DNA from: a virus | IMG/VR virus record: IMGVR_UViG_3300024324_000425 | Coordinates: 1 to 64,000 of that record | Length of the DNA stretch: 64,000 bases | Strand: one strand, 5' to 3' | Notes under the pieces: model-generated | Told to the model about the DNA's origin: nothing | What the model saw: only the letters and a program-made list of their open reading frames with translations | The model's database searches: none | Shown: positions 25,674-35,334 of the stretch, piece by piece | Layout: each line of letters starts with the position of its first letter | Numbering within the stretch: the stretch's first letter is position 1 | Translations under genes and position numbers: made by a program

Positions 25674-26018
25674 ATGAGTGATAAAGATTTAAATAATGAT
25701 TATGAAAAGATAAGAAAGTCTCTTTATGATTTAACCGATCAAGGTGATGAAGCTATTGAGCTCATGATGGAGCTTGCTAGGGAATCTGAACATCCACGCG
25801 CATTTGAAGTGCTCGGCCAACTAATCAAACAAAATGCAGAGATCAGTGAAAAGATCTTAAAGATGCATAAGACCAAAAAAGAAGTAGAGAAGGTAGATAC
25901 TCCAGCCTTAGATGCTGCCGGGTCAATAACTAATAACAATGTGTTTATTGGATCTACTGCTGACCTACAGAAAATGCTACATGATGAGAAAGTGATTGAT
26001 GTCGAACCAAGCCAGTAA
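25674..26018 (+). CDS. 16: Terminase small subunit gp16-like
   Basis: A 114-residue mainly helical protein with a coiled-coil-like centre, as in T4-type small terminase, which stimulates the large subunit and helps select DNA for packaging. The assignment rests on size, helical content and its position between gp15 and gp17, with 20 nt overlap into gp17. Confidence 0.82.
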   Translation: MSDKDLNNDYEKIRKSLYDLTDQGDEAIELMMELARESEHPRAFEVLGQLIKQNAEISEKILKMHKTKKEVEKVDTPALDAAGSITNNNVFIGSTADLQKMLHDEKVIDVEPSQ

Positions 26019-27567
26019 TACTTATTTAGGTAACCCGCGGGTACGTGGGGCTGATACTGCGCACCCCTGGACCAAAGAAGAACTGGTCGAATATGCACGT
26101 TGTGCAAAAGATCCTGTGTACTTCGCTAAAAAGTATTGTAAGGTAATTCATGTTGACCACGGGCTAGTACCATTTGAGTTGTATGATTATCAAGAGAAGA
26201 TGTTTGAGCACTTTAATAGTAATCGATTCTCTATCGTATTAGCATGTAGACAATCAGGTAAATCAATATCAACTGTTGCTTATCTATTATGGTATATCCT
26301 ATTTAAAGGAGAACAGGTTGTAGGTATCCTTGCTAACAAAGGTGCTACGGCTCGTGAAATGCTGGGTCGTATTACGTTGATGCTTGAAAATGTCCCATTC
26401 TTTCTCCAACCTGGGTGTAAAGCTTTAAACAAAGGTTCAATTGAATTTTCAAATAACTCTAGAATCATAGCCGCGGCTACTTCATCAAGTTCAGTTCGTG
26501 GTATGTCTATGAACCTAGTGTATCTTGATGAGTTTGCATTCGTTGAAAGAGATGTTGAGTTCTATACATCAACCTATCCTGTTATCTCCTCTGGTACTTC
26601 AACCAAAATTATTATTACATCGACACGTAATGGTGTTAATAACATGTTTAATAAGATATATGAAGGAGCCGTCCAAGGTACTAATGAATTCAAATCATTT
26701 AGAGTAGACTGGTGGGACGTACCTGGTAGAGATGAAGCGTGGAAGCAGATGACTATTGCTAATACGTCAGAGCTTCAATTCAAACAAGAATTTGGTAACG
26801 AAGTCATTGGGGCAGGTAATACTCTAATCAATGCTGAAACCCTAATATCAATGCAATCAATAGATCCTATTGCTATTAAAGAATCTGGCTCCCTTAACAT
26901 GTACAAGGAACCTATCTTAGGGCATAACTATATCATGGCAGTTGACGTAGCACGCGGTAGAGGTATGGACTATTCAACCTTTAATATCATTGATGTATCA
27001 TCAAGCCCTATGGAACAAGTGTGTGCGTATAGGGATAATATGATCTCCCCGCTACTATTACCTGACGTTATATATAAGTATGCTAATCACTACAATGAAG
27101 CCTATGTTATTGTTGAAAGTAATGACCAAGGAGCGGTGGTATGTAATGGATTATATTACGACTTAGAATATGAATTTGTCCATGTAGAATCATTAGTTAA
27201 AGCTAATTCTATTGGTGTTACTATGAATAAAAAGATTAAACGAATTGGTTGCTCTAACATTAAAGACATCATCGAACAAGGTAAATTAAAAATTAATGAT
27301 AATGAAACCATTATTGAAGCATCATCATTTGTATCTAAAGGGTCATCTTATGAAGCAGATAAAAATGGTCATGATGACCTAATGATGAACCTAGTTATGT
27401 TCGGCTGGTTCTCAACAACCCCATTCTTTCAAGAGGCAACAGACATCGATATGAAAGCTATGTTGTATCATGAAAAGACCAAACAGATTGAAGATGATTT
27501 AATACCAGTAGGAATATTTAGCGAGCAAGAAGAGATCGATAATCCATGGGTAATATGGAAAGGCTAG
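25999..27567 (+). CDS. 17: Terminase large subunit gp17
   Basis: A 522-residue packaging motor and nuclease. The ATPase part has Walker A ACRQSGKS (82-89) and Walker B LVYLDEFAF; the RNase-H-like nuclease part has MAVDVARGRG, VIVESNDQG and NGHDDLMMN acidic residues. The ATG at 25999 is preferred over TTG 25996. There is no intein or interruption. It powers DNA translocation through the portal and cuts concatemers. Confidence 0.95.
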   Translation: MSNQASNTYLGNPRVRGADTAHPWTKEELVEYARCAKDPVYFAKKYCKVIHVDHGLVPFELYDYQEKMFEHFNSNRFSIVLACRQSGKSISTVAYLLWYILFKGEQVVGILANKGATAREMLGRITLMLENVPFFLQPGCKALNKGSIEFSNNSRIIAAATSSSSVRGMSMNLVYLDEFAFVERDVEFYTSTYPVISSGTSTKIIITSTRNGVNNMFNKIYEGAVQGTNEFKSFRVDWWDVPGRDEAWKQMTIANTSELQFKQEFGNEVIGAGNTLINAETLISMQSIDPIAIKESGSLNMYKEPILGHNYIMAVDVARGRGMDYSTFNIIDVSSSPMEQVCAYRDNMISPLLLPDVIYKYANHYNEAYVIVESNDQGAVVCNGLYYDLEYEFVHVESLVKANSIGVTMNKKIKRIGCSNIKDIIEQGKLKINDNETIIEASSFVSKGSSYEADKNGHDDLMMNLVMFGWFSTTPFFQEATDIDMKAMLYHEKTKQIEDDLIPVGIFSEQEEIDNPWVIWKG

Positions 27568-27571
27568 GTAT

Positions 27572-27579
27572 TATAAATA
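27572..27579 (+). promoter_or_regulatory. Late promoter TATAAATA before tail sheath gene
   Basis: An exact late box just after the gp17 stop, 64 nt before the sheath ATG, with a TTAGGAGAAG ribosome site downstream. Ordinary leader spacing. Confidence 0.8.
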
Positions 27580-27643
27580 ACTATATTGAATATAAACGTA
27601 TTATGAATAAACTTATTACATCTTTGATTAGGAGAAGAAAACA

Positions 27644-29329
27644 ATGGCATTTCTAGTATCACCTGGAGTACAGGTAAAAGAAATCGATTTGACTAATGTT
27701 ATCCCTGCAACGTCTGCATCAATTGGAGCAATCGCTGGTTCATTCCAGTGGGGCCCAGCCGATACGATTATTACAGTAGGATCAGAAAAACAATTAGTAC
27801 AAATCTTTGGTCAACCGAATAATGACACATATAATACTGTGTTATCGGCTGCTCAATTTTTAAGCTACGCAAACTCATTAAGAGTAGTGCGAGCAGTAGG
27901 CGCAACAGCGTTAAACGCAACATCATCAGGCACAGGTACACTACTGAAGAATGCTGATGCGGTAGAATCATACAGCGGTTCAGAAGAATTTGCCGCTAAA
28001 TACCCAGGTGTTATTGGTAACAATATTGGTATTCATATATGTACAGATTCAGTCGGCTTTAATACATGGATATATAAAGATGCATTCAATTCAGCTCCAG
28101 GAACTTCAGCAGGAACTCTTGCTTTAGGCGGATCTAATGACGAAATACATATTGCAATTATTGATACTACAGGCGCTATTACAGGCACCGCAAATAGTGT
28201 ATTAGAAACATATTCATATGTTTCACAGGCTTCTAATGCTAAATCTGCTGATGGTACATCAAACTACTGGGTGGATGTTATTAATAGTCAATCGGCTTGG
28301 TTAAATGTATTAAATGCTCCTATTGAATTAGCAGATTCAGGTGCAGTTATGGCTGGAACAACTTTTGATACAACAATTGATGGTGCAGCAGATAATATTT
28401 TTCATGAAACATTATCCGGTGCAGCCGATGATAATACATTAACAACTGGTGAGCTTATTGCTGGTTACGATATGTTTGCAGATGCTGAAACTGTTGAAGT
28501 TTCATTAATCATGAATGGTGATGTTAAAGCTGGTGCTGATGCAACAACTGTTGCTAATCATATTATTGCTTTAGCTGAATCACGTAAAGATTGTGTTGCG
28601 TTTGTTTCGCCTCCAATTGCTGCTTCTGTTAATAATACAACTCCTGTTACAGATATTAAGACTTGGAGAGATTCACTTACTTCATCATCTTATGCGTTTG
28701 CTGACTCAGGTGCTTTATATGTGTACGACAAGTACAATGATAAGTATCGTTGGTTAGCTGCTTCTGGTTCTATGGCTGGTTTATCTGCTAATGCTGATAT
28801 GGTTGCTGATGCTTGGTTTAGTCCTGCTGGTTTCACACGTGGTAACCTACGTAATGTAACTAAGCTTGCATTCAATCCTAAGCAAGTACAAAGAGATGAT
28901 TTATACAAAGTAGGTATTAACCCTATCGTTGCATTCCCTGGTGCTGGTACATTGTTATACGGTGATAAGACATTACAGTATAAAGCTTCTGCATTTGATA
29001 GAATCAACGTACGTAGATTATTCATTACTCTTGAAAAGGCTATTTCAAAAGCTTCTAAAGCGTCTTTATTCGAATTCAATGATGAATTCACTAGAGCTCA
29101 ATTTAGAAACATGACTGAACCATTCTTAAGGGATATCAAGGGACGTAGAGGAATTACAGACTTTAAAGTAGTTTGTGATGATACTAATAATACTGGTAAC
29201 GTAATCGATACTAATCGATTTGTTGCAGATATTTATATCAAACCTGCACGTTCAATTAATTTTATTACATTAAACTTCATCGCTACAAGAACTGGTGTTG
29301 AATTTAGTGAAATCGCTGGAGGTAATTAA
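27644..29329 (+). CDS. 18: Tail sheath protein gp18
   Basis: A 561-residue contractile sheath subunit. Family features are SPGVQVKEIDLTN at the N-terminus, SIGAIAGSFQWGP, and the C-terminal INFITLNFIATRTGVEF. Numerous copies form the sheath that contracts on infection. A late promoter and strong ribosome site precede it; the tube gene follows after 2 nt. Confidence 0.95.
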   Translation: MAFLVSPGVQVKEIDLTNVIPATSASIGAIAGSFQWGPADTIITVGSEKQLVQIFGQPNNDTYNTVLSAAQFLSYANSLRVVRAVGATALNATSSGTGTLLKNADAVESYSGSEEFAAKYPGVIGNNIGIHICTDSVGFNTWIYKDAFNSAPGTSAGTLALGGSNDEIHIAIIDTTGAITGTANSVLETYSYVSQASNAKSADGTSNYWVDVINSQSAWLNVLNAPIELADSGAVMAGTTFDTTIDGAADNIFHETLSGAADDNTLTTGELIAGYDMFADAETVEVSLIMNGDVKAGADATTVANHIIALAESRKDCVAFVSPPIAASVNNTTPVTDIKTWRDSLTSSSYAFADSGALYVYDKYNDKYRWLAASGSMAGLSANADMVADAWFSPAGFTRGNLRNVTKLAFNPKQVQRDDLYKVGINPIVAFPGAGTLLYGDKTLQYKASAFDRINVRRLFITLEKAISKASKASLFEFNDEFTRAQFRNMTEPFLRDIKGRRGITDFKVVCDDTNNTGNVIDTNRFVADIYIKPARSINFITLNFIATRTGVEFSEIAGGN

Positions 29330-29331
29330 TC

Positions 29332-29859
29332 ATGGCTATTTTAGGTGTAGACGATTTTAAAGCAAAATTAACCGGTGGTGGCGCAAGAGCTAATTTATTC
29401 AAGGCAACTTTAGGTTTCCCTGCATATGTTACTTCTGATGTATCGCTAGCATCATTTATGGTTAAAGCAGCTCAACTTCCATCATCAGTAATTAGTCCAA
29501 TCATGGTTCCTTTCCGTGGTAGACAATTACAGATTGCTGGTGACAGAACTTTTGAACCTTGGACAATTACTATCATTAATGATACAAACTTCTCGGTTCG
29601 TGATTCTTTTGAACAATGGATGAATGGTATTAACCAACATAACAATAACACTGGTTTAACTAACCCTAATGATTACATGTCTGACATGATCATTGATCAG
29701 TTAGATAAAGATGGTACTGTTGTTAAAGGTTATAACATCAGAGGTTGTTTTCCAACTAATCTTGGAGCAATTGAAGTATCTTACGATACTGAAAATACGA
29801 TTGAAGAGTTCACTGTTGAACTACAAGTACAATATTGGGAAAGCAATAAAACTACTTAA
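29332..29859 (+). CDS. 19: Tail tube protein gp19
   Basis: A 175-residue tube subunit forming the inner channel of the tail. It has the family pattern: FKATLGFPAYV, PFRGRQLQIAGDR, then FSVRDSFEQWMN and FPTNLGAIEVSYD. It sits directly after the sheath and is followed by a strong terminator. Confidence 0.93.
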   Translation: MAILGVDDFKAKLTGGGARANLFKATLGFPAYVTSDVSLASFMVKAAQLPSSVISPIMVPFRGRQLQIAGDRTFEPWTITIINDTNFSVRDSFEQWMNGINQHNNNTGLTNPNDYMSDMIIDQLDKDGTVVKGYNIRGCFPTNLGAIEVSYDTENTIEEFTVELQVQYWESNKTT

Positions 29860-29869
29860 TCAATAAACT

Positions 29870-29898
29870 AAAGGGGTCTTCTTCGGAAGGCTCTTTTA
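29870..29898 (+). terminator. Rho-independent terminator after gp19
   Basis: A ~12-bp stem (three G-T wobbles) capped by a C(TTCG)G tetraloop at 29881-29886 and running into TTTT. It separates sheath/tube transcription from the portal unit. Confidence 0.85.
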
Positions 29899-29905
29899 TA
29901 AAGGT

Positions 29906-29913
29906 TATAAATA
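29906..29913 (+). promoter_or_regulatory. Late promoter TATAAATA before portal gene
   Basis: An exact late box just after the gp19 terminator and 36 nt before the portal ATG. Confidence 0.8.
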
Positions 29914-29949
29914 ATTATAGTCTTTATAAAAGAGCACAACAATATAATT

Positions 29950-31440
29950 ATGGCAGAAGAGAACAAATTATTCGGATTTTCTTTCAAAAGAAAGAAATCA
30001 GTAGAAAAAGTTAAAGCAAAATCATTCGTTCAAGATAACGAGGATGGTGCGTATCAAATATCTCCATCAGGTGGTTACTTTGGTCAGTACATTGATATTT
30101 CAGGTGATCAATTCCAGAATGATGCAGATCTTATATACAAGTATAGACAGATCTCGGTTTACCCTGAGATTGATGCTGCTGTTGAAGATATTACTAATGA
30201 AGCTATTACGGTATCGGATGATAACAAAATAGTATCATTAAACCTTGATGACTTAGAACAACCAGATAACATTAAGAAATTAATACATGAAGAGTTTGAA
30301 GCGGTTCTTAGAATCCTTGATTTTTCATCTAATGGTTATGACTTATTCAGGCGTTGGTATATTGATGGTCGTTTATTCTATCATGTGGTGATTGGTGATA
30401 AAGAAGGTACTGGTATTGTAGACCTTAAGCTCATTGACCCTACTAAAATCCGCAAGATTAAAGAGATTGAAAAGGTTATTGATCCTCAAACTAAAGCAGA
30501 ATTAGTTAGAGAGGTTGGTGAATACTACCTATACCAAGAGCAAGAACATGTTACAAACTCTGAAGGTCTTAAAATATCAACAGATGCTATCATTCAAATC
30601 AACTCAGGTTTATTAAATGATACACGTGATAAGGTAATTGGTTACCTCCACAAAGCTTTAAAGCCAATGAATCAGTTATCTATGATGGAAGATTCATTAG
30701 TTATTTACAGAGTAAGTAGAGCACCTGAACGCCGTATATTCTATATTGATGTTGGTAATTTACCTAAGGGTAAAGCCGAAGAGTACTTGAATAATACAAT
30801 GAATAAGTATCGTAATAAAGTTGTATACGATGCGGAGACTGGTGCTATTAAAGATGAGAAGGCTCATCGTTCAGTCATGGAAGACTTTTGGTTACCTCGT
30901 CGTGAAGGCGGTAGAGGTACAGAGATTGATACTCTTCCTGGTGGTCAAAACCTAGGTGAGATTGATGATATTATGTACTTCCAAAAGAAATTATATAAAG
31001 CATTAAATGTACCGGCCTCTAGATTAGAAGCTGACACTACATTTAATATTGGTAGATCATCTGAAGTTACTAGAGACGAGCTTAAGTTCCAGAAGTTTAT
31101 TGATCGTGTTCGTACTAGATTTGCTGGCTTATTCTTAGAGGTTCTTAAGAGACAATTGATTCTTAAGAAGATTATTGTACCAAGCGATTGGAGAACTATT
31201 AAGCATGAGATAGCCGTTGAATATGAACGTGATAACTATTATGCTGAACTTAAAGAATCAGAGATACTTAAAGAAAGATTAGATAGTCTATCAATGATGG
31301 ACGAATATGTCGGTGTTTACTTCTCCCAAGAATGGGTTAAGAAGAAGATTCTTAATATGAATGATAAAGACATTGAAGAGATGCAGAAGCAAATGGATTC
31401 AGAAGGCGATCAAGATATTGATGCCGATTTAATGGATTAG
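29950..31440 (+). CDS. 20: Portal protein gp20
   Basis: A 496-residue portal vertex protein; its ring initiates head assembly and conducts DNA. Family blocks include YRQISVYPEIDAAVEDI, RRWYIDGRLFYH, IYRVSRAPERRIFYIDVG and NVPASRLEADTTFNIGR. It has its own late promoter and begins the T4-like series portal, core proteins, protease, scaffold and capsid. Confidence 0.95.
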   Translation: MAEENKLFGFSFKRKKSVEKVKAKSFVQDNEDGAYQISPSGGYFGQYIDISGDQFQNDADLIYKYRQISVYPEIDAAVEDITNEAITVSDDNKIVSLNLDDLEQPDNIKKLIHEEFEAVLRILDFSSNGYDLFRRWYIDGRLFYHVVIGDKEGTGIVDLKLIDPTKIRKIKEIEKVIDPQTKAELVREVGEYYLYQEQEHVTNSEGLKISTDAIIQINSGLLNDTRDKVIGYLHKALKPMNQLSMMEDSLVIYRVSRAPERRIFYIDVGNLPKGKAEEYLNNTMNKYRNKVVYDAETGAIKDEKAHRSVMEDFWLPRREGGRGTEIDTLPGGQNLGEIDDIMYFQKKLYKALNVPASRLEADTTFNIGRSSEVTRDELKFQKFIDRVRTRFAGLFLEVLKRQLILKKIIVPSDWRTIKHEIAVEYERDNYYAELKESEILKERLDSLSMMDEYVGVYFSQEWVKKKILNMNDKDIEEMQKQMDSEGDQDIDADLMD

Positions 31441-31453
31441 AAACATAAATTTA

Positions 31454-31461
31454 TATAAATA
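31454..31461 (+). promoter_or_regulatory. Late promoter TATAAATA before prohead core genes
   Basis: An exact box 22 nt before ATG 31484, with an AAGAGGAA ribosome site downstream. Confidence 0.75.
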
Positions 31462-31483
31462 TATTATACAAGAGGAATAAATA

Positions 31484-31675
31484 ATGGATATTAAAGATTT
31501 AATTGATGACATTGGTAAAGGTGATGCCCAAGCATCTAATAACACATTTAATAGTATTGTGTTAAGCAAGATGAATGTGGCTTTAGATGCTCGTAAAGAG
31601 GTAATCGCTAATGACATGTATGGTTCTAATGAGCCAATTAACACAGAGGAACCTAAGGCAGATGCTAACATTTAA
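31484..31675 (+). CDS. Prohead core protein, gp67-like by position
   Basis: A 63-residue protein (MDIKDLIDDIGKGDAQ start) with NTFNSIVLSKMNVALDARK, a pattern found in small core proteins of marine T4-like phages. It lies between portal and protease, where T4 has gp67 and gp68. It overlaps the next gene by 14 nt. Confidence 0.65.
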   Translation: MDIKDLIDDIGKGDAQASNNTFNSIVLSKMNVALDARKEVIANDMYGSNEPINTEEPKADANI

Positions 31676-31901
31676 ACAATCATTTAATACTTTATTAGAA
31701 AGTAAAATGAAATTGCCTAAGGGCGAGACTATAGTAAAGGAGATTAGCAAGCTTGGCAAGAGCAAAGATGTTAATGCTCTTATTACTGGTAAGGCCAACA
31801 AGTTTATTCTATACGTAGATGAAACTAAACTAGATACTTTTAAATCAGTTAAAGATGCTGAAAAAGGTCTTAAAGAATTTTTAAAGGTAATGGGAGTATA
31901 A
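31662..31901 (+). CDS. Small prohead core protein candidate
   Basis: A 79-residue basic protein starting MLTFKQSFNTLLES; LLE/S at 11-14 fits the prohead protease cleavage rule. I set the start at ATG 31662 (GAGGA upstream); an ATG at 31611 lies deep in the previous gene. Position suggests a gp68-like core role. Confidence 0.6.
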   Translation: MLTFKQSFNTLLESKMKLPKGETIVKEISKLGKSKDVNALITGKANKFILYVDETKLDTFKSVKDAEKGLKEFLKVMGV

Positions 31902-31902
31902 C

Positions 31903-32121
31903 ATGAATTTACATGAAGCTAGTATAGATCTATTAGAAGGTAAAGCAGAAGGTCAAATAATTAGTAAAATGCTTACTATGACTAAGGCTTTAATGAAAGA
32001 AGTAGATAAGTTATCTAAAATTGATAATGGTGATTTGCATGATCAAATTACTAATATGGATCATTTTACTACAAAATTACGTGATACAATTTTAAGAGCA
32101 AATAAGGTAAACCCTAAGTAA
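31903..32121 (+). CDS. Small prohead core protein candidate
   Basis: A 72-residue helical protein starting MNLHEASIDLLEGK, with two sites (LHE/A at 5, LLE/G at 12) matching the prohead protease rule. GGGAG precedes the ATG. It overlaps the next gene by one base. Role inferred from context. Confidence 0.6.
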   Translation: MNLHEASIDLLEGKAEGQIISKMLTMTKALMKEVDKLSKIDNGDLHDQITNMDHFTTKLRDTILRANKVNPK

Positions 32122-32357
32122 TGAATATTAACGAAGCATACACCAGTATTAATGCTGTTGTGTTAAACGAGAAGTTTGACGAGAGGAAAGCTGAGGTAAC
32201 ACTTAAAGACTTGAAAATGGTATATGGTCAAGCTAAAATGATTGGTGCTAGTAAGGCTGCACAAGACGAATTAAAGAGAGTTTACTCAAGATTAGTGAGT
32301 GATTGGTTTGGTCATAATGAAGCTGGGAAACGTAAAATACCAACGGAGTTAAAATAA
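32121..32357 (+). CDS. Small prohead core protein candidate
   Basis: A 78-residue protein starting MNINEAYTSINAVVLNEK, with INE/A at residue 5 as a possible protease site. Basic C-terminus. It sits one base before the protease gene and is the last of four small genes between portal and protease. Function inferred from position only. Confidence 0.58.
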   Translation: MNINEAYTSINAVVLNEKFDERKAEVTLKDLKMVYGQAKMIGASKAAQDELKRVYSRLVSDWFGHNEAGKRKIPTELK

Positions 32358-32358
32358 T

Positions 32359-33015
32359 ATGAAGTTAATAGCAGAATATACAAATGAAGGTTTAGGTTAC
32401 TCGATTACTGAAGGAAAGAATGGTAAGAAAGAAACTTATATCGAAGGAATTTTTATGCAAGCGGAAGGCAAGAATAGAAATGGACGAGTTTATACTCGCG
32501 AAGTCCTTACTGCTGCAGTGGATAGATACAACAATGAACAAGTAATGACCGGTAGAGCCGTAGGTGAATTAAATCACCCAGAAGGCCCTTCGATCAACTT
32601 AGATAAAGTTAGTCACAGAATTACAGAACTTAAATGGAACGGTAATAATGTGATTGGTAAAGCACTAGTGTTAGATACTCCAATGGGTCAGATCGTAAAA
32701 GGTTTGGTCGAAGGTGGTGTTCAACTTGGTGTTTCAAGTCGTGGTATGGGAAGTTTGGAAAATAGAAATGGTGTTAGCTATGTGAAAGATGATTTTATGC
32801 TTTCAACTGTTGACATCGTGCAGGATCCATCAGCACCTAATGCATTTGTAAATGGCATTATGGAAGGTGTTGATTGGAAAATGGATGGCACAGGTCATTA
32901 TATCCAAACAATTGAAGAAGGTGAGACTGAAATGATGGAAACAGTAACAGAAGAAGTGGTGGATAACACTGCATCTGAAGTTACTGGATTTGAGCATTTC
33001 CTCTCTAAACTATAA
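32359..33015 (+). CDS. 21: Prohead maturation protease gp21
   Basis: A 218-residue serine protease that trims scaffold, core and capsid proteins at (L/I)-x-E. Likely catalytic residues are His 74 (GELNHPE), Ser 127 or 128 (GVSSRGMGS) and Asp 157 (DIVQDPSAPNAF). Its own N-terminus has ITE/G at 16-19, a possible self-cleavage site. It precedes the scaffold gene as in T4. Confidence 0.92.
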   Translation: MKLIAEYTNEGLGYSITEGKNGKKETYIEGIFMQAEGKNRNGRVYTREVLTAAVDRYNNEQVMTGRAVGELNHPEGPSINLDKVSHRITELKWNGNNVIGKALVLDTPMGQIVKGLVEGGVQLGVSSRGMGSLENRNGVSYVKDDFMLSTVDIVQDPSAPNAFVNGIMEGVDWKMDGTGHYIQTIEEGETEMMETVTEEVVDNTASEVTGFEHFLSKL

Positions 33016-33035
33016 CTCTAACAGGAGTAAATAAT

Positions 33036-34055
33036 ATGTCAGAAGAAATTAAAGACATCGCTGAAGAGGTTATTGTTGAGGAAACTAATACAGAAGTAGA
33101 AGCTCCCTTAACAGAAGCTCGTACGATATCTGCAATTAATGCATCTTTACAAGAAATGAATAAAGATGAATTGGATGCAATCTTTGAAGCTGCTGAGAAA
33201 GCTAAAGCGAAAGCTAAAGTTGAATCGGAAGATGAAGATGAAGATGAAGATGAAGACGGTGATGACGAAGAAGGTGAAGTAGAAAACGAGAAGAAAGAAG
33301 CTAAAGCTAAAACTAAGAAGGAGTCTAAAAAGGACAAATTCAAAGAAGATATTGATGCACTTGCCAATGGCGAAGATTCATTATCAGAAGGTTTTAAGGA
33401 TAAAGCATCTATAATCTTTGAAGCTGCGTTACAATCAAAAGTGGCTACGACAGTTGTTGAATTAGAAGAGCGTTATGCATCTGATTTAACTGAAGAAGTA
33501 GAAGCTATTAAAGAAGACTTAGTTGATAAGGTAGATGGTTACCTTAACTACGTTGTTGAGAATTGGATGACCGAGAATGAAGTTGCTATTGAGCACTCTC
33601 TTAAGTCTGAAATCACAGAGTCATTTATCAACGCATTACATGGCGTGTTTGTTGAACACCACATCAATGTACCAGAAGATAAGGTTGAAATTGTTGATGC
33701 CTTAACTGAAGAAGTAACTGATGCTAAAGATCAATTGAATGCAAGTCAAGAAGCTAACATGGAATTATCAGAGAAAGTTAAAGCTTTCGAACGTAAGTCT
33801 ATCGTTGCTGAAGCATGCGAGGGTTTAGCTGCTACTGAAGCTGCAAAATTAACTGAATTATCAGAAGCTATTGAAGCTGAAGACAATTCTGATTTTGCTT
33901 CTAAAGTCGCGACAATCAAAGAGTCTTACCTTAACAAAGACGAAACACAAGTTGATGTATCGGAAATCGATGCAATCAGCGAAGAAAGTGAAAAAGCAAC
34001 GGTATTAAGTGATTCAATGCAATCATACTTATCAGCTATTTCATCTACTAAATAA
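33036..34055 (+). CDS. 22: Prohead scaffold protein gp22-like
   Basis: A 339-residue very acidic, helical protein with a long Glu/Asp run (residues 66-78) and coiled-coil segments, as expected for the main scaffold core. LTE/A at 25-28 fits the protease rule, consistent with gp22 being degraded during maturation. An AGGAG site precedes the start. Confidence 0.85.
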   Translation: MSEEIKDIAEEVIVEETNTEVEAPLTEARTISAINASLQEMNKDELDAIFEAAEKAKAKAKVESEDEDEDEDEDGDDEEGEVENEKKEAKAKTKKESKKDKFKEDIDALANGEDSLSEGFKDKASIIFEAALQSKVATTVVELEERYASDLTEEVEAIKEDLVDKVDGYLNYVVENWMTENEVAIEHSLKSEITESFINALHGVFVEHHINVPEDKVEIVDALTEEVTDAKDQLNASQEANMELSEKVKAFERKSIVAEACEGLAATEAAKLTELSEAIEAEDNSDFASKVATIKESYLNKDETQVDVSEIDAISEESEKATVLSDSMQSYLSAISSTK

Positions 34056-34074
34056 TTCTAATAGGAGAAAACAC

Positions 34075-35259
34075 ATGGAATTAAACGCAACACAACTACA
34101 AGAAAAATGGAACCCAGTATTAGAAGCTTCTGATGCAGGTACTATTACAGACGCATACAAACGTTCAGTAACAGCAATCGTTCTTGAAAACCAAGAGAAA
34201 GCCCTTAACGAAACTCGTATGGCTGCTGGCGGTACTGACGCAACTGGCGCGATTAACAACTGGGATCCAGTAATGATCTCACTAGTTCGTCGTTCTACAC
34301 CTAACTTACTAGCATTTGATATTGCTGGTGTTCAACCAATGACTGGTCCTACTGGCTTGATCTTCGCTATGAAGTCAAACTACTCAGACGGTACTGCTGG
34401 AGCAGACGGTATTTCAGGTAATGCTGATGACGTTGCACCTACAGAAGCACTATTTAACGAACCTAATACTTCGTTCTCTGGTAAAGCTGGTGGCGCAAGA
34501 ATGACTACGCTAGAAGCTGAAGGTAACAACTACAACGAAATGGGTTTCTCTATCGAGAAGCAAGTTGTTGAAGCTGAATCTCGTCAATTACGTGCTCAGT
34601 ACACAATGGAATTAGCTCAAGACCTTAAAGCTGTACACGGTCTTAATGCTGAAACTGAATTGGCTAACATCCTTTCTTCTGAAATCTTAGGTGAAATTAA
34701 CCGTGAGATGATTAAGAAAATCAATGCACAAGCTGTTGCATTTACTGCATTTGATGCTACTCCAGTTACTGGTACTTCTAAAGGTCGTTGGGAAGTTGAA
34801 GTATTCAAATCACTTATTACACATTTTGAAAAGGCTGCAAACGCAATTGCAATCGCTACAAGACGTGGTAAGGGTAACTTTGCTATCATCTCTTCTGGTG
34901 TAGCTGCTGCATTAAATGCAACAGGTTCAGTTCAGTATGGTAACGTTGCAACAACTGGTCTTGCTGATGTAAATGGTAACTTATTTATTGGTACACTTAA
35001 CGGTGGCATCAAGTTATATGTTGATCCATTTGCTGCAACTGACTATGTAACTGTTGGTTATAAAGGTACTAACGCTTATGATGCTGGTATGTTCTACTGC
35101 CCATACGTTCCTTTATCAATGATGAAGACAATTGGTGAGAATGACTTCCAACCTAAGATTGGTTTCAAGACTCGTTACGGCGTAACTCATAACCCATTTA
35201 CTTCGGGTGTTGACGGTGCTAACACGTACTACCAAACGTTTGCTGTAACTAACCTATAA
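34075..35259 (+). CDS. 23: Major capsid protein gp23
   Basis: A 394-residue T4-type capsid subunit. ATLQ-type N-terminus (ATQLQEKWNPVLEAS), then NNWDPVMISLVRRSTPNLLAFDI read in overlapping blocks and GVQPMTGPTGLIFAMK are diagnostic. The start is ATG 34075 with TAGGAGAA upstream, not the in-frame ATG 66 nt earlier inside the scaffold gene. LNE/T near residue 46 is a possible but weak maturation site. A strong terminator follows. Confidence 0.95.
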   Translation: MELNATQLQEKWNPVLEASDAGTITDAYKRSVTAIVLENQEKALNETRMAAGGTDATGAINNWDPVMISLVRRSTPNLLAFDIAGVQPMTGPTGLIFAMKSNYSDGTAGADGISGNADDVAPTEALFNEPNTSFSGKAGGARMTTLEAEGNNYNEMGFSIEKQVVEAESRQLRAQYTMELAQDLKAVHGLNAETELANILSSEILGEINREMIKKINAQAVAFTAFDATPVTGTSKGRWEVEVFKSLITHFEKAANAIAIATRRGKGNFAIISSGVAAALNATGSVQYGNVATTGLADVNGNLFIGTLNGGIKLYVDPFAATDYVTVGYKGTNAYDAGMFYCPYVPLSMMKTIGENDFQPKIGFKTRYGVTHNPFTSGVDGANTYYQTFAVTNL

Positions 35260-35284
35260 TAGGTAAGTAACAACTTAACGTGAG

Positions 35285-35307
35285 AGCCCCTTAATTGGGG
35301 CTTTTTT
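35285..35307 (+). terminator. Rho-independent terminator after gp23
   Basis: AGCCCC and GGGGCT arms around a six-base loop, followed by a run of T. It ends the highly expressed capsid transcript. Confidence 0.9.
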
Positions 35308-35321
35308 GTGCCTGAAATACG

Positions 35322-35329
35322 TATAAATA
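35322..35329 (+). promoter_or_regulatory. Late promoter TATAAATA, five bases before ATG
   Basis: An exact box with ATG 35335 after a five-base spacer and no Shine-Dalgarno, so the mRNA is predicted to start at the initiation codon. It also shows that the in-frame GTG at 35308 is not the start. Confidence 0.75.
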
Positions 35330-35334
35330 ATAAC

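Noticed and set aside
33005-33367. Minus-strand Ser-rich ORF opposite the scaffold gene
   Set aside because: It is the antisense image of the GAA/GAT-rich acidic stretch of gp22; no start signals and no homology pattern.
35308-35334. GTG start upstream of the tail-tube-like gene
   Set aside because: It would place the late promoter inside the coding region and follows the capsid terminator directly; the ATG at 35335 fits the promoter spacing.
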